This document shows positions 11,050 to 22,521 of a DNA stretch of 64,000 bases, piece by piece (the first letter of the stretch is position 1; each line of letters opens with the position of its first letter). The translations under genes and the position numbers were made by a program. Source of the DNA: Syngnathus acus (Eukaryota > Chordata > Actinopteri > Syngnathiformes > Syngnathidae); the NCBI RefSeq assembly GCF_901709675.1, contig NC_051107.1, forward strand, positions 3,286,001 through 3,350,000, given 5' to 3'. The notes beneath the pieces were generated by a model, which had not been told where the DNA came from, did not search any database, and saw only the letters and a program-made list of their open reading frames with translations.

Positions 11050-11102
11050 CATTTGGGTTTGACTCCGGGGGCTCCCATTGATATCCTCCACCTTCTCATT
11101 GG
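11050..11102 (-). CDS. nav3: neuron navigator 3, coding exon 3 (CH domain)
   Basis: This 53-bp micro-exon encodes residues 124-141: an Ala codon split with exon 2, then NEKVEDINGSPRSQTQM. The human NAV3 counterpart is NEKVEDINGCPRSQSQM, so the match is nearly complete. The acceptor is very strong (TCCTCTCTCCTGCAG) and the donor is a near-perfect ATG|GTGAGT. It enters in phase 1 and leaves in phase 0, matching its neighbours. The segment forms the middle of the calponin-homology fold. A longer open frame reads through both splice sites but has no homology outside the exon. Confidence 0.95.
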
Positions 11103-11628
11103 CTGCAGGAGAGAGGACACCAAGTTTACTATCCGTCCACAAAACCTCTGGATGAGGTGCATGCAGCATGTGTAGGAGCGTCGGATGTGTGTGTGTGTGT
11201 GTGTGTGCACGAGGCGTCTGGGAAGCAAAGCTGCCTAATTCGTCAGCTGCTGCCGGAGAATTACTGACAGGCCAGAGCGTGGCCTCATTGTCTGTTTCGG
11301 GGCAAGCGGGGAGGGTAAAGTTTCAATCCGGCGGAGAGGGAGAGAAAAAGAGAGAGCATGTGTGTGTGTGAGCGAGCGCAAGAAAGTACAAACGACAGAT
11401 TTAGGAGGATGGACAGCATCGGTAATGAGAGGTAATGGAGAAGAAATAGTCTGCATGAGGAGACGAAATGAAGAGGCACAAAAAAGGTCATGCACCTTTT
11501 TTTTTCATTTGTAACTCTAATAAATAATGGAAAAAAAGTACCTGCATGCAATATTGCTGTTTTTAAGATTTAAAAAAAAAAACAATGGCAGATCAATAAA
11601 TGAATTAATTTGGAAAATGATCATGTAC
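11103..11628 (-). other. nav3: nav3 intron 2
   Basis: This 526-bp intron runs from donor G|GTACAT to acceptor CTGCAG|CC. It contains a GT microsatellite at 11186-11207 and a purine-rich patch near 11330-11370. No other feature was seen. Confidence 0.9.
11186..11207. repeat. GT microsatellite
   Basis: A (GT)n run of about 11 units within nav3 intron 2. Confidence 0.95.
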
Positions 11629-11746
11629 CTATTATCTGGATGATCTGCGCCAGCAGGACTCCATCGGTGACGTCCTGGCTCAGGTCCTTGATGAGCCGCG
11701 GACAGCCCGACTTAGCCAGGTAGTGATTAGCCCAGTCTGTGTAAAT
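11629..11746 (-). CDS. nav3: neuron navigator 3, coding exon 2 (start of CH domain)
   Basis: The exon encodes residues 85-123, starting IYTDWANHYLAKSG, the hallmark opening of the NAV2/NAV3 CH domain, and ending QDVTDGVLLAQIIQII. It begins in phase 0 after a TTTATAG acceptor and leaves one base that completes Ala124. The donor is ATAG|GTACAT. In NAV2 and NAV3 known to me the next motif is GHKRLIKDLQQD, but here it is GCPRLIKDLSQD, so Cys99-Pro100 replace His-Lys and Ser107 replaces Gln. This may mark a diverged teleost copy. In NAV2, isoforms with different first exons join just before IYTDW in phase 0. The same boundary here would let the exon at 38146-38259 substitute for exon 1. Confidence 0.95.
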
Positions 11747-13240
11747 CTATAAACACACACCATAAAATAAGATTTTGTGCACATCCACGCTAAAGCAAAG
11801 ACTTAAAAAGCATATTTGACGTGGCGAAGCTGTTGTTTTGCATATTTTACAAGCCCGGAGTGAGTCGTTACGAGGCGAGCACAATGACTCAACTGTTGCT
11901 CTTTTCATCTCAATTACTGCCCAATAAAGAACTGTGACCATTTAGTCATTTGCTATTAATATTTTACAACATGACCCAATTTCACTTTCCTTTTTTTTTT
12001 AATAATCGATTCCATTTATTGACTTTAACTCTCATGCTGAGGAAACACACAAGCGAGGGGTGTATAAACGGAGTCATTGATTTCAATCTAAGATATAAAA
12101 GGAGCATGACCTTGTATGTTTCCAGTGTTCCATCAACCCAGACCTCTTAGCAGTCTCTTAATCTTTCACTGGGGTCCATAAAGCGAGCGATAAGAGACAC
12201 TTTGTCGGCCCGACAACGGACTGACGCCAACAGCTGCCTGTCCGTTGGGCAATACACAAGAGTGGCCAAGAAAAGAAGTTCAACGTCATCCATCCCTCCA
12301 TCGTTCAGAAAATACCCTTTTCTCACCCCAGTGTGCTGCACGGCAACGTTACATTTATTGCCTCAATTGAAGTGGCGAAGTGATGCGTTCAAGTTAAGTG
12401 GGGAGATTCGCAAGCCCCCCCTCCCCAAAGCATCAGGCTGCACTACATTTACGACTCCTCAGCGACAGTGAGGAAGAGTTCAACCCGCTTGGCTCTTCTT
12501 TTATTTCCAAACCGTCTCCTGAGATGCTGACATCACGCGAGCGAGCATGAAACACGCACCACAAAAAGTCCTCCTCCTCCTCCTGCCTCATATTTACCTT
12601 CGTTGTTGAGTCGCCCTTCGGCGTGAGACATCCAGAGCGGCTCTTCTCTCCGAGGAGCTAACCCGCCCTCGGCGATCCTGATCACAATGCGGTGATTACA
12701 TCGGCGCGGATATTATTGACAGAAGCCGCAGTGTCACCCCGCAACCTCTAGGGGGAAGAGCCAGACCGGAGGAGAGGACCGCATCCCATTCACGTATGCA
12801 TCAATGCAGCATCAGCCAATGATTAGGCTCTTTAATCATGGCGCCGGTCCAACCCCGTCGAATAAATTAAGTTTAACGGCAGTCGAGGGGGGGATCGAGC
12901 ACGTATGTATAATCGCTCGCAGCGGTGTAAGGCTGTCCTAAACAAGTCCTCCCATGGTTACGATGGCTCGAAAACTTGGCACGGGTTGCGCTCTCATGTG
13001 AGTCTTCAAGGTGATTAAATGCGACATAAAGCTCCATTCACAGAATAAGTGATGAGCAGAATGCAGGGACGGGAAATGCATGTGACGGGATGGGAAAGCT
13101 AGTCTGGGTTTGTAATTGCCTAGACATGCCACAAGATGGCAGTAAAGCATTTTTTTTCTATTAGACAAGTCCCTCATTTCAACGTAGTTCATTCATTTTT
13201 TTTTATATTAGACTTGGTTATGGCCTGAGCACAAAAATTA

Positions 13241-13452
13241 TCGTATTTCCCGCACTATAAGGCGCACCGGATTATAAGGCGCACCTTCAATGAATGGCCC
13301 ATTGTAAAATTTTGTCCATATATAAGTCCATACATTTGGACACACCTGCCGTAGTGGTTTAACATTGGTCCATATATAAGGCGCACCGGATTATAAGGCG
13401 CACTGAGAAAATTGGAGGTTTTTAGGTGCGCCTTATAGTGCGGAAAATACGG
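13241..13452. mobile_element. TA-flanked MITE copy C
   Basis: The ends are TCGTATTTCCCGCACTATAA and TTATAGTGCGGAAAATACGG, with TA on both sides (13239-13240 and 13453-13454). The arms carry AAGGCGCACCGGATTATAAG words. The interior is short and includes a piece reading CATTTGGACACACCTGCCGT, shared with copy E. At 212 bp it is the shortest copy in the window. Confidence 0.85.
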
Positions 13453-16400
13453 TACTTTTCAGTGACAGCCCCGTTGCCACTTTACACTCCCTATTTCTTG
13501 TACCGCTGAAATTAGCCCAGAGGCCAATGGTGGTTACGGCTTTTATTTCCATGACGACCGCGGCTAGTGTCATGATGGCTTTCGGTAAGGATCCAGCAAG
13601 CCACTGGAAACAGATTCCTGACAAAATTGCATATGGCTTTTGTCTGCGGACGCGCCGCACACCTGGAAGCCATTTTGACCGCATGGACTTTGAGCGGCAA
13701 GTCTGATGCATCTCGATTTTCTCCAAAACTGTCATTACCGTGTCCCGAGAGAGGAATCAGGTGAGGGGCCCTTCCTACGGGCGGCCTTCCAGTGTTCGCC
13801 CAAGCGGCGAGTCTCAAAGTTTCCCCTGGCGGACTCGCCGTGAGGAAATAACGGTGACGCTTAAAGCAAACTTAAATCAGGGTTGTTGCCATGCCGACTG
13901 TCAATCACGGCAAAAAAAATTCTGTCGGGGACTGTCCAGCTGTATTTACAAAGCCGATAAGTCAGCTACGCACACAGCGATAAAACGCAAATTAAACGCA
14001 TCAGCAGACAAAATAAATATTGTTCATAAACGGGCGAAATGGCAAAACTCACCATCCCCCGAGTGAGTTTATTCAATTTGCTGACATGTCACAAACACTA
14101 GCTAACTTGAAAATGCGACTCAAATACTTGACAGATTATTTGACTTTAAAAATATCTTGCGTTACCGATCTTATTCCGCTTTCAAGCCAATCCCCTAATG
14201 TGACATCACCGCAAAGATCGGAGAATAGATTTAAACCGCCAAGACGTTCAGTCATCGTTTTGTCGTCCGCCAAGCCACTTTGTCGCTTTCGCATAAGTGC
14301 TGAGTCGAAAATGACATAATTATACGCAGGCCTGCGAGATGTTTTTTGAACGCACAAGAAAAAGCATCTATGTGGATGTTATTTTTGGGTCCAATCAGAT
14401 TTCAGTCTAGCATGTGTTGCCATGGTAATCGAATTTGTCCAGTGACTTCAGAATCACTCGCCTGAATAATTTCAACTGTATTAGTTAACCAGTCAGATTG
14501 TGTTGGCCTTCGATGATGTCATCAATTTTCTGTCATCTGATTGGTCGGTTTATTCCAACCAACTCGGACTACTCTTAAAATCCCGATTTGAATAAATAAT
14601 CACAGAGGCCGTTATCGGACATATTATGTCACTCGCAGAGAAAGCCCATTTTTGAATTTCAGGGCGCGATTAATAGAAAGCAGACGTGGAATTATAGATG
14701 AGGTTAGTCTTTAGAAGCTTCCGATAATGATGGATGGTTGGTTGTTAGTTCACAGAGACGGAGTGACGGTGATGTAAAGTTCAGAAATGATGAATCGGTC
14801 CAAATGTATTTTGTTGGTCGCCAAGAAGGCATTTGTGACTTTGTGATGTGATCTTTGCATGTCAGCATTTATGTTGCAGACTTTTTGAAGGTTTTGAAGT
14901 ACTGTAACATCAATGCTAATATCCCTGTCTATGGTGTTTCACATTATATGTTAGCATTGAGCTAGTGGATTTTGTTCGCTTGGTCGGATATATTTACTGT
15001 TTAAATATACAATATTTATTTCTCTTTTGTTTTGAACGTCAATTTTTCATGGACCGGGAGAGTTACATCGCTTATAGCACGCACGCTTGGCCTCTTCGTT
15101 TTAATAACTGTGTTGAAAGGATTTAGGAGGGGTGAAACAATTTTTTTTTTTAAATGATTGTAGGTCATTCTGGAATGATAATTGGGCTTCACTTGCACAA
15201 TTTACAGGAGCTGTTGTTCAGATGTCAGGGAGGGAGAATAGCGTGCGTCTTGCGTCTAGCTTTTTAGCCTCAAGATGGTCGTGAGTGTCTCGGGGCCTTT
15301 GTCTATTCTCGGATGTCTCGCAACTCTTTGTAATCACTCTTTCTTCCGACTCGCCTCCTCCCACTAACAAACACGCAAATAAATCAGCCAGCTACCATGT
15401 CATTAGTAGCCTGTCGTGGTGAGAAAACTCCGAAGCAAATTCACAGCCAACAGATGTGCGCGGGCTAGCGTGTCGTTGACAAAAAAAAAAAGTGTGAGTC
15501 ACGACTGGATTTGTCACACACACCGGCACCTGAATCAGATTCAACTTCACAATACGAAAGCACATCTTGCACCAAGCATCGCTGCAGCACTTTTCCGTGC
15601 ATTACTCAGAGTCACCAGCAGGGGGCTGTACTGCACCGATCCTGCTATGAAACCAGCTGCCATTCAAATGAAATCACTTCCAATATTTACAAGCTAATGG
15701 TTCATTCAAGGACCATTGAACCCACTATTGAATCACACATTATGAGACCACGTGGATTCAAACGAAAAAAAATATTTTACCATACTGTCACGGTACATCA
15801 CATGACAGGTTGCATTGATTCCATCATCTTCGGAAACTGCAGTGTGCCCGGCTACACACAGTCTGCACAGCTTTGAATTTATTAGGCGAGCGGTGTGTGT
15901 ATTGCTGAGTGCGAGCAAATCAGGGGAAATTGGGGCCGTGACCTTCGGTGGTGAGAGGACTAATAGTCCTGTCGACCAATTCCAGGGCGTCAGCAGAGCT
16001 TCCTTCTGTAGTGCAAACATGATTTGATTCAGAAAGTCAGAGATGCATTTAGACCATGCAGAGAATTTTCCCTTCATAAATCGGGTCCAACGGCACATAC
16101 TGACGTGATGACGCTCGCACGGACTCAAAAGTGGAAAAACAATACCTGCCGTGCTTTCTAAGCTCCTGATGCCACCCGGCTTCCAGTAAGAGTCCATCTT
16201 ATGCAACCATTAATGACTCCCAGCAACAGGTTAAATAAGTCAGCCAGATATTTACTGTAAAGTGGCTCCGTGCGGATGTGCTAAACATCTGACTCGCCGC
16301 TGACTCACGTGTGACGACTGCTGAGTCACAGAGAGTCCAGGGAATGTGGTTTTCCCTCGCAGCCCGGCTTGGATGTCTTCCCCCACTTTCACTCGCCAGC

Positions 16401-16675
16401 AGACTGTGAGTCACACATATTTGCCGCGCGTGTCAGTGTTGCTTTTGATGGATCTTTACCTCCACACGTGCTACTCCAATGAATTACAATTAAAGATTGT
16501 TATGATGGACTTTTGGAATGGTGGCCATCATATCCAGATGTCACTAGCGCAAGTGCAACGTCGCCGGCTTTTCGTCAGGATTTCCTCAGAGTGGCAAATG
16601 GGCTCGCTTTGACAGATGTATGTAGGATGGAAACAGGAAACACACAAACACTGTCACTTCCAGGTCGCTATCGAT

Positions 16676-17158
16676 CATAGGTGGCAAACCTGAGGTACGG
16701 GGGCCAGATACGGCCCGCCACATCATTTTACGTGGCCATCGACTTTGTGTCATTACTAAAATTACAAATTGCCTTAAAATAAAATAGATTTAAATAAATA
16801 AAATAAATAATAATATAATAAAGAATATAATATAATATAAATACCATTTTAAAAATAGAGTAATTGCAAGCAATTTTTTATTACCATTTGTCTTTTTAAA
16901 GTATTTGAACAATTTTTACTAGTCTTTGAGGGAAACGACTGTGTCATTACTAAAATTACAAATTGCCTTAAATTTTTTTTAAAATAAATAATAATATAAT
17001 AAATAATATGATATAAATACAATTTTAAAAATAGAGTAATTGCTAGCAATTTTTTATTACCATTTATCTTTTTAAAATATTTAAACAATTTTTACTAGTC
17101 TTTGAGGGAAACTATGACTATGATGAGGCCCACGACCAAAATGAGTTTGACACCCCTG
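16676..17158. mobile_element. hAT-like element with internal tandem duplication
   Basis: The right end ATGAGTTTGACACCCCTG is a canonical inverted hAT terminus. The left end, CATAGGTGGCAAACCTGAGG followed by GGGGGCCAGATACGGCCCG, is a decayed match. The flanking eight bases do not agree, so no target duplication survives. The interior holds two copies of a unit of about 190 bp. There is no transposase frame. Confidence 0.7.
16747..17113. repeat. tandem duplication (period about 194 bp) inside hAT element
   Basis: GTGTCATTACTAAAATTACA begins at 16747 and again at 16941. Both copies end with TTTTTACTAGTCTTTGAGGG. They differ mainly in the length of an AAATAAATAATAATATAA stretch. Confidence 0.85.
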
Positions 17159-17283
17159 CGAGTATAGAAGTTGACACAAGGAGTCACAAAGGGGATGGGA
17201 GGGGGCAGGGGGAGGTCCGGCTCCACGTGAGACCCTTCGCTTCCAGTGCAGCAGCTACGAAAACAAATCCAACGGAAAAAGGA

Positions 17284-17309
<26 letters not shown>
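17284..17309. repeat. GT microsatellite
   Basis: A (GT)n run of about 13 units in nav3 intron 1. Confidence 0.95.
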
Positions 17310-17314
<5 letters not shown>

Positions 17315-20300
17315 AGGGCAGAAAACGAGGCAAGAGGTAACCAGAGAGCGGCAAGTAAATCAGGCCCCACAGTCAAAATATAATTTAAAAAAAAATTCCC
17401 TTTGAATATTCACCTTGCATTTTTTGTTGTATTAGTCCCGCAATTAATTAATTAATTGATATACAGCGGTATAGCGCTAACATGTCTCTCAATCAATGTT
17501 TTTAAAACATTGCTGGGACTAAAAGAGAAGGAGAGTATTTTTTTTTTGGAATGATTAAACCTGCAAAATTTCCATTCCATTTGACCTGCTGACATTGAAT
17601 CACCTGTCAGCCATTTTGAATGGTGAAAAATGCCCCATACGTCTTCTTTAAGTCAAGTGTTAACAGCATCCTTTCCCTTCCGCGTCCGTTCAAAGGCTCC
17701 ATTAGCGTGCCTAATTACACAAGTGTAGCTTTCTACACTCCAGAGCGCACGGTGAGCAATAAGTCATATCGGGTTACGTGAACCCACCGGCTGACAGCGT
17801 TATTAATGACCCCTTCCTAATGGAACGAGAATGACAGCAGGTTCACAACCACAGGCAGACCAAAGTGAAAAAAAGTTTGGGAATCACACGTCCCCTCACG
17901 TGGGTCCCTTCCAATGACTCCGAACTAATTCTGCTAAATTAAGCCTTCAAATGGGAACGTTGGAAGTGGGCTCGGAATATGTTGACCACCGCCGTCGTGT
18001 TCTGGGCCAATAATAATGCTCCAAAATCCGCTATTAGGATCCCGCAAAAGGGACATCTGTATATGTGAGACTGACCTCAATGTAAATCCATCTGTGTCAA
18101 TATGACACAGAAGTCCTTGATGCCAATCGAAAAAGTGGGCGGGGCTAAGAAGACAAGGTTGGATTGCCACATTTACACCTTTCAAGTTCTATGGAAATAT
18201 TTCCACCACTTATAAATGCTTTTTTTTGTAGACTGTTAGTGTAAATTAGTGTCAAGTGAGGCCTCACAAATGTCCGCCGAAGATGTCAATCAACGGAGTA
18301 GCGCAACAAAAACAGATCACGGAACATCCGATCAGATTCTAATCCGGCGAGGATATTGCAGAAAAGAAAAATTCTGAAAATGTATTACTCATCATGTGGC
18401 ACAAGTTGACACACTGCAGATCAGGATCCATCGGACATGCACGAAGAGCGTGATTCGATTAGCGGCGCACCAGAAGCACATTGCCAAGTGGCTTGCGAAA
18501 GACGAGCCAGGCTTGTTTGAAATCAAAAATTTACCGGAAAGGAATCCCCCCCAGCTTAGAAAAGAACCCAAAGAATGGTTCTGTCTGGCCTTTGTCTCAA
18601 TGAAATCACGTTTTATTGTTGGGTTGTGGATTGAAGTCTTACCATCTACAATTTCTTTCCGATCCCTTCGGCCCAACTATCCCAGCAAAGAACTCAACAC
18701 CTGAGCCGGGTTGTGATTTGGATTTACCATCCCAATATAACACAGTTAGACAAACCTCTTGGAAGAGATAGCGAGTCGTATATTCACGGATGGATTCAGA
18801 ATGGCGACCCGACCCCCCCCCGAGCTCCCCCGCACAGCAGCTGCAGAATCAACGTATAAACATATGCGTCTCCTCGGAGGCCGCGGCGTGATCGTAAGTG
18901 CTTTTCAATATGGTGGGTGGGGTTCGACGAGGTACTCAAAGGCGCCCTTACCTAGTAAATCAACAGGCGGTTTGGATTTCCCCGAATGAAACGCTGGAGA
19001 GTTCACATCACGATAGTTTTCGATACGTGAGGATTGCCGATAATAGCGGTTAGCTTAATGGAAGCGCTCGCTAATAGTTAAAGAAACAACGCTAATTTAC
19101 TGAAAAGACTGACATTTATTTGGAACGCCGTTCCATTTCACAATTAGCTCAGAAGGAAAAATCCTTTAGTGCGGCTTTTTTCCTAGTACATCTGCTTCTT
19201 TTTTTTTTTTTTTCTCCACTTTTCCATTCTATCCATCATCCATGTGACAAGCTAACAGAAATAGCGGTGGCATGATTTGTCGGGATAAAATATATGACTG
19301 CGTTTTGGGAAAATACTACTTCTTTTTCATTTTAAGGGCAACCCCTTAATTATTTCTAAAGCCCAGAGTTCTCCACATGGCTTTCAGATGACTTTCTTTA
19401 GCGAATGTAACGAAATAACCCAAACACTGTGATTCATTTTCACCATCCAGTGCCGTCTCTCAACTTTTCACCAATTTCTGGAGCCCCGTCTTATAAAAAA
19501 ATCTCATTCCAGCGACTCAACAGGCCAGTTCCGTTATATACCACGTTCCAATCATCTTGATCGCAAACATTTAACTGCGCTTGAGCCTCGGTGAGGAATG
19601 CATGTCGCCTCCGCAATGTCGATCTAGCGATGGTTTCCCACGGACGCAGCGACCTGAGGGCCGCTCAGGTAAATACACTCGCTGACCTTCAGTAAACACA
19701 AGCCGGGCTTTACTGCTCCTTATCTGGGCAGTTCCCGGAGGTGACAAACGCACCTTAAATTGAAATCTTCAGCAGCAGGGTCGATCGATACTCTCTAATT
19801 AGCGCTGAGTATAGCTATGCTAACTCACACAAATTTACCTGAAAGTTCAATTAGACTCCACGGAAGTGAGTTGCGATGTATGTCGAGCTTAACTCACTAT
19901 CTGTAGCTTCCACCCGCCAAAGCGCCGCGACCTTCTGACCTCGACGGTTTGTTAAACAAACTAGCGGTGATGCGGAGAGTGCAAAAGGTGCCTCGCCTTA
20001 CGTGAAGCCCCGCCTCCTTCCTCCCTGCAGGAATGTGACAGAATGTCGTAAAAAGTTGCGCAACAGCGAAGCACTTCAAAAGACGACTCGGACCATTAGG
20101 TCCGTAAAGCCCCCCGGGGCGACTGAGGGGGGGGTTGAGGGGTGCTGACTCTTGCAAAGGACTTTTAGAGGCTAATGTGAGGCCCTGCGCATCGAGACGA
20201 AACCTCGATCGATAATCGACGTGTTCAATGCAAACGAAGGTGGATAGGGTGAAAAAAGAAAATATTTTACAGCCTTCAGCCAAGAGTTTCTCTTATGGGG

Positions 20301-20829
20301 ATTTCAAGATAACTACCTGTCGAGAGTCAATCAATAGTAGCGATCAAGGCATTAAGCGAGATCACCGCAAAGTACCGAAAAACCGGTATCAAAAATCAAA
20401 CCCTTTAAAACCAGGATTGAGATCTCCTGAAGAAATCCACCTGGAGGAACTCCAAGCGGACCACGCAGTCTCCTTTTCGCCGACAGCAGTCATAACGGAA
20501 CCTCGACAGTGCGAGAGGAGTCGGCGCGCAAATTGCGGCGGCTGGAAAACAAGATTACGGCTGCCTGTAAACACAATGAGCGTATAAAAGATGAACGGGG
20601 ATGTCGGCGTGTAATTGTCAAAGGGAATTAAAAAGCGGCGAACAAGCTGTGCGTGTGTGACAGACTGTCAGGAAGAATGAGGTTGAACCGTATTGATTCC
20701 CATTTTCTTCTCCTTCCTTTGAATATTTAACAAAGCCGTAAGCACATTTGTTGCGCTTCATTAAGCAATGCTATCATGTTACATTTCCGCTAACGCTAGG
20801 AGGCTAATCTCCTTCCCTCCAATGTCACC

Positions 20830-21787
20830 GATAAGCTATCTCTTATCTTGTATCGCGACTTCGAAACAGAATCAAACATATCCCCTCTCATTAGGATATC
20901 AGAGTCATACCAAAGGCCATTTATCTCCTCTCAACCAGACCCGGCTAATTGAATCGAGCGCGATAGCAATCTGCTAGCGAGCGTGTCAGTGGATTAGCAT
21001 GGCTTGTCACCAAGGTAACCCCAGAGCGGGGGAGGCGATCCCAAGTCGCTCGGCGCAGCATCCCGCTCTCAATATCCGCCTGATAGCGCTCGCTTCCTTC
21101 CCGGGGCCCGAGTGACCAGTCATCTCTCTCGATCCTTCGTCGAGCAGGAAATGAGAGCAGATGCGCGAGCGGACTGTTTTTAGCTAACATTATCTGACCC
21201 AAAAATCTAGAAAGTTTCAATTCGATAAAAATGAAGAAAACTATAACTTGCTCTCTGTTCATTCTTCTCACTCCTGTGGAGGTTTCAAACCATCATCATG
21301 AAGATGAATTAGCTCTAACTCACAAAAACACTTTGGCTAGTTAGCGGTCTGATCTTTGCCCATCCTCTCTCCTCTTTCCGTTCTCATGAACTCCAAAGCG
21401 TGTCAACTGCTTTTTCTCCCTGGAGCACCATCTTCCTTCTCCTCCTCTTTTTTTTCAGAGAATCGCAACAGGCCAGAGATTGGAAGAAGCGCATCTTGAG
21501 AATGTCGTTAAAGGCTCAGATAAGGTCATCTTAGATAAGGTTGTCCTAAGGCATATTGAAAATTTACAACCTAGATCCCTAATTATAATTTCTTTTCCCG
21601 ATATTTTGGTTGGTCCAAACCAACAGGCATCCCTCCTGTCGGCATCTGTTTAGTGGGTGTTTTATGGTTTTTATCTTATCTCCTTGAAACCAGTCTCGCA
21701 ATCATGATTTGCTTCCCGCTATTTTTTTTAGCTGCAGGAGATGAGACAGAGCGGGAGAGATAAACGGCATCGCTCGGGGGAGATAGG
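20830..21787. promoter_or_regulatory. group of GATA-type motifs, possible intronic enhancer
   Basis: GATAAG or its complement occurs at 20830-20835, 20842-20847, twice at 21518-21540 (two AGATAAGG words 15 bp apart) and at 21671-21682 (TTATCTTATCTCC). AGATAA follows at 21758-21763 and AGATAG at 21781-21786. The sequence is not low-complexity. Clustering suggests, but does not show, a GATA-factor-bound element in nav3 intron 1. Confidence 0.25.
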
Positions 21788-22498
21788 ACTCGTGTTTACG
21801 TTCGATCGCTGTTACAGGCCGCTAATGGATTGCAGATATTTAGGTGAGACGGATCCCGAGCGGCTTTCCAGACATGCTACCTTTTGATAAAATGGAAGAA
21901 CTCAAAGGTAGTCGTGACAAAGTTTTCAGCTTCAAGATGAAACCGTCGCGAGATACAACCAAGACTTTGCTCGAATGTCATTCCAGATCATCAGGATTCC
22001 TGAAGGTCTCGAATGAAACCTCTACGGATGCGGCGAACCAAAGCCACATCCTGGACCCGATGAGGGGAAATTGTACTTTAATTGCATTCAACCCTGACAA
22101 AGGCCGTCTATTTTGTGTTTGTTTATTTAGGTTGCCGTGCGGAGTGGAAGGAACGTTTCGAGTGACGTCAAGGGGTCCGTGACGATGCGGTCAACAAGGC
22201 GCATCAAAGGAAGTCAACGTTGTCAGTTTTACCGTAAATAACCCAAAGAAAATCGTATTTTGTCTGTTCACGCTCATCGAAGTGACATATGTATTTCACG
22301 TCTATCATCATAACTGCTTTTTTTTGACTTGGTGGCGTATCTCCTTTCACACACCTTGATGTCCCGAAGGTGTGTGTGCCAGTCGCACACATTCCCCAGC
22401 TGTCTTTGAAATACACCTCCAGACGTTTTCTCGGAAATGTCTTCGGAGAGTTCTGGATGAGGAATCGAAGCCCATAAACTCAAGTTGCATCCCAGATC

Positions 22499-22521
22499 TT
22501 TTTTTTTTTTTTTTTTTTTTT
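22499..22521. repeat. poly-T tract
   Basis: A run of 23 thymines in nav3 intron 1. Confidence 0.95.

Noticed and set aside
15733-16206. 157-codon minus-strand open frame in nav3 intron 1
   Set aside because: No domain, no good start context, not repetitive. Such lengths are expected by chance in balanced-composition DNA.
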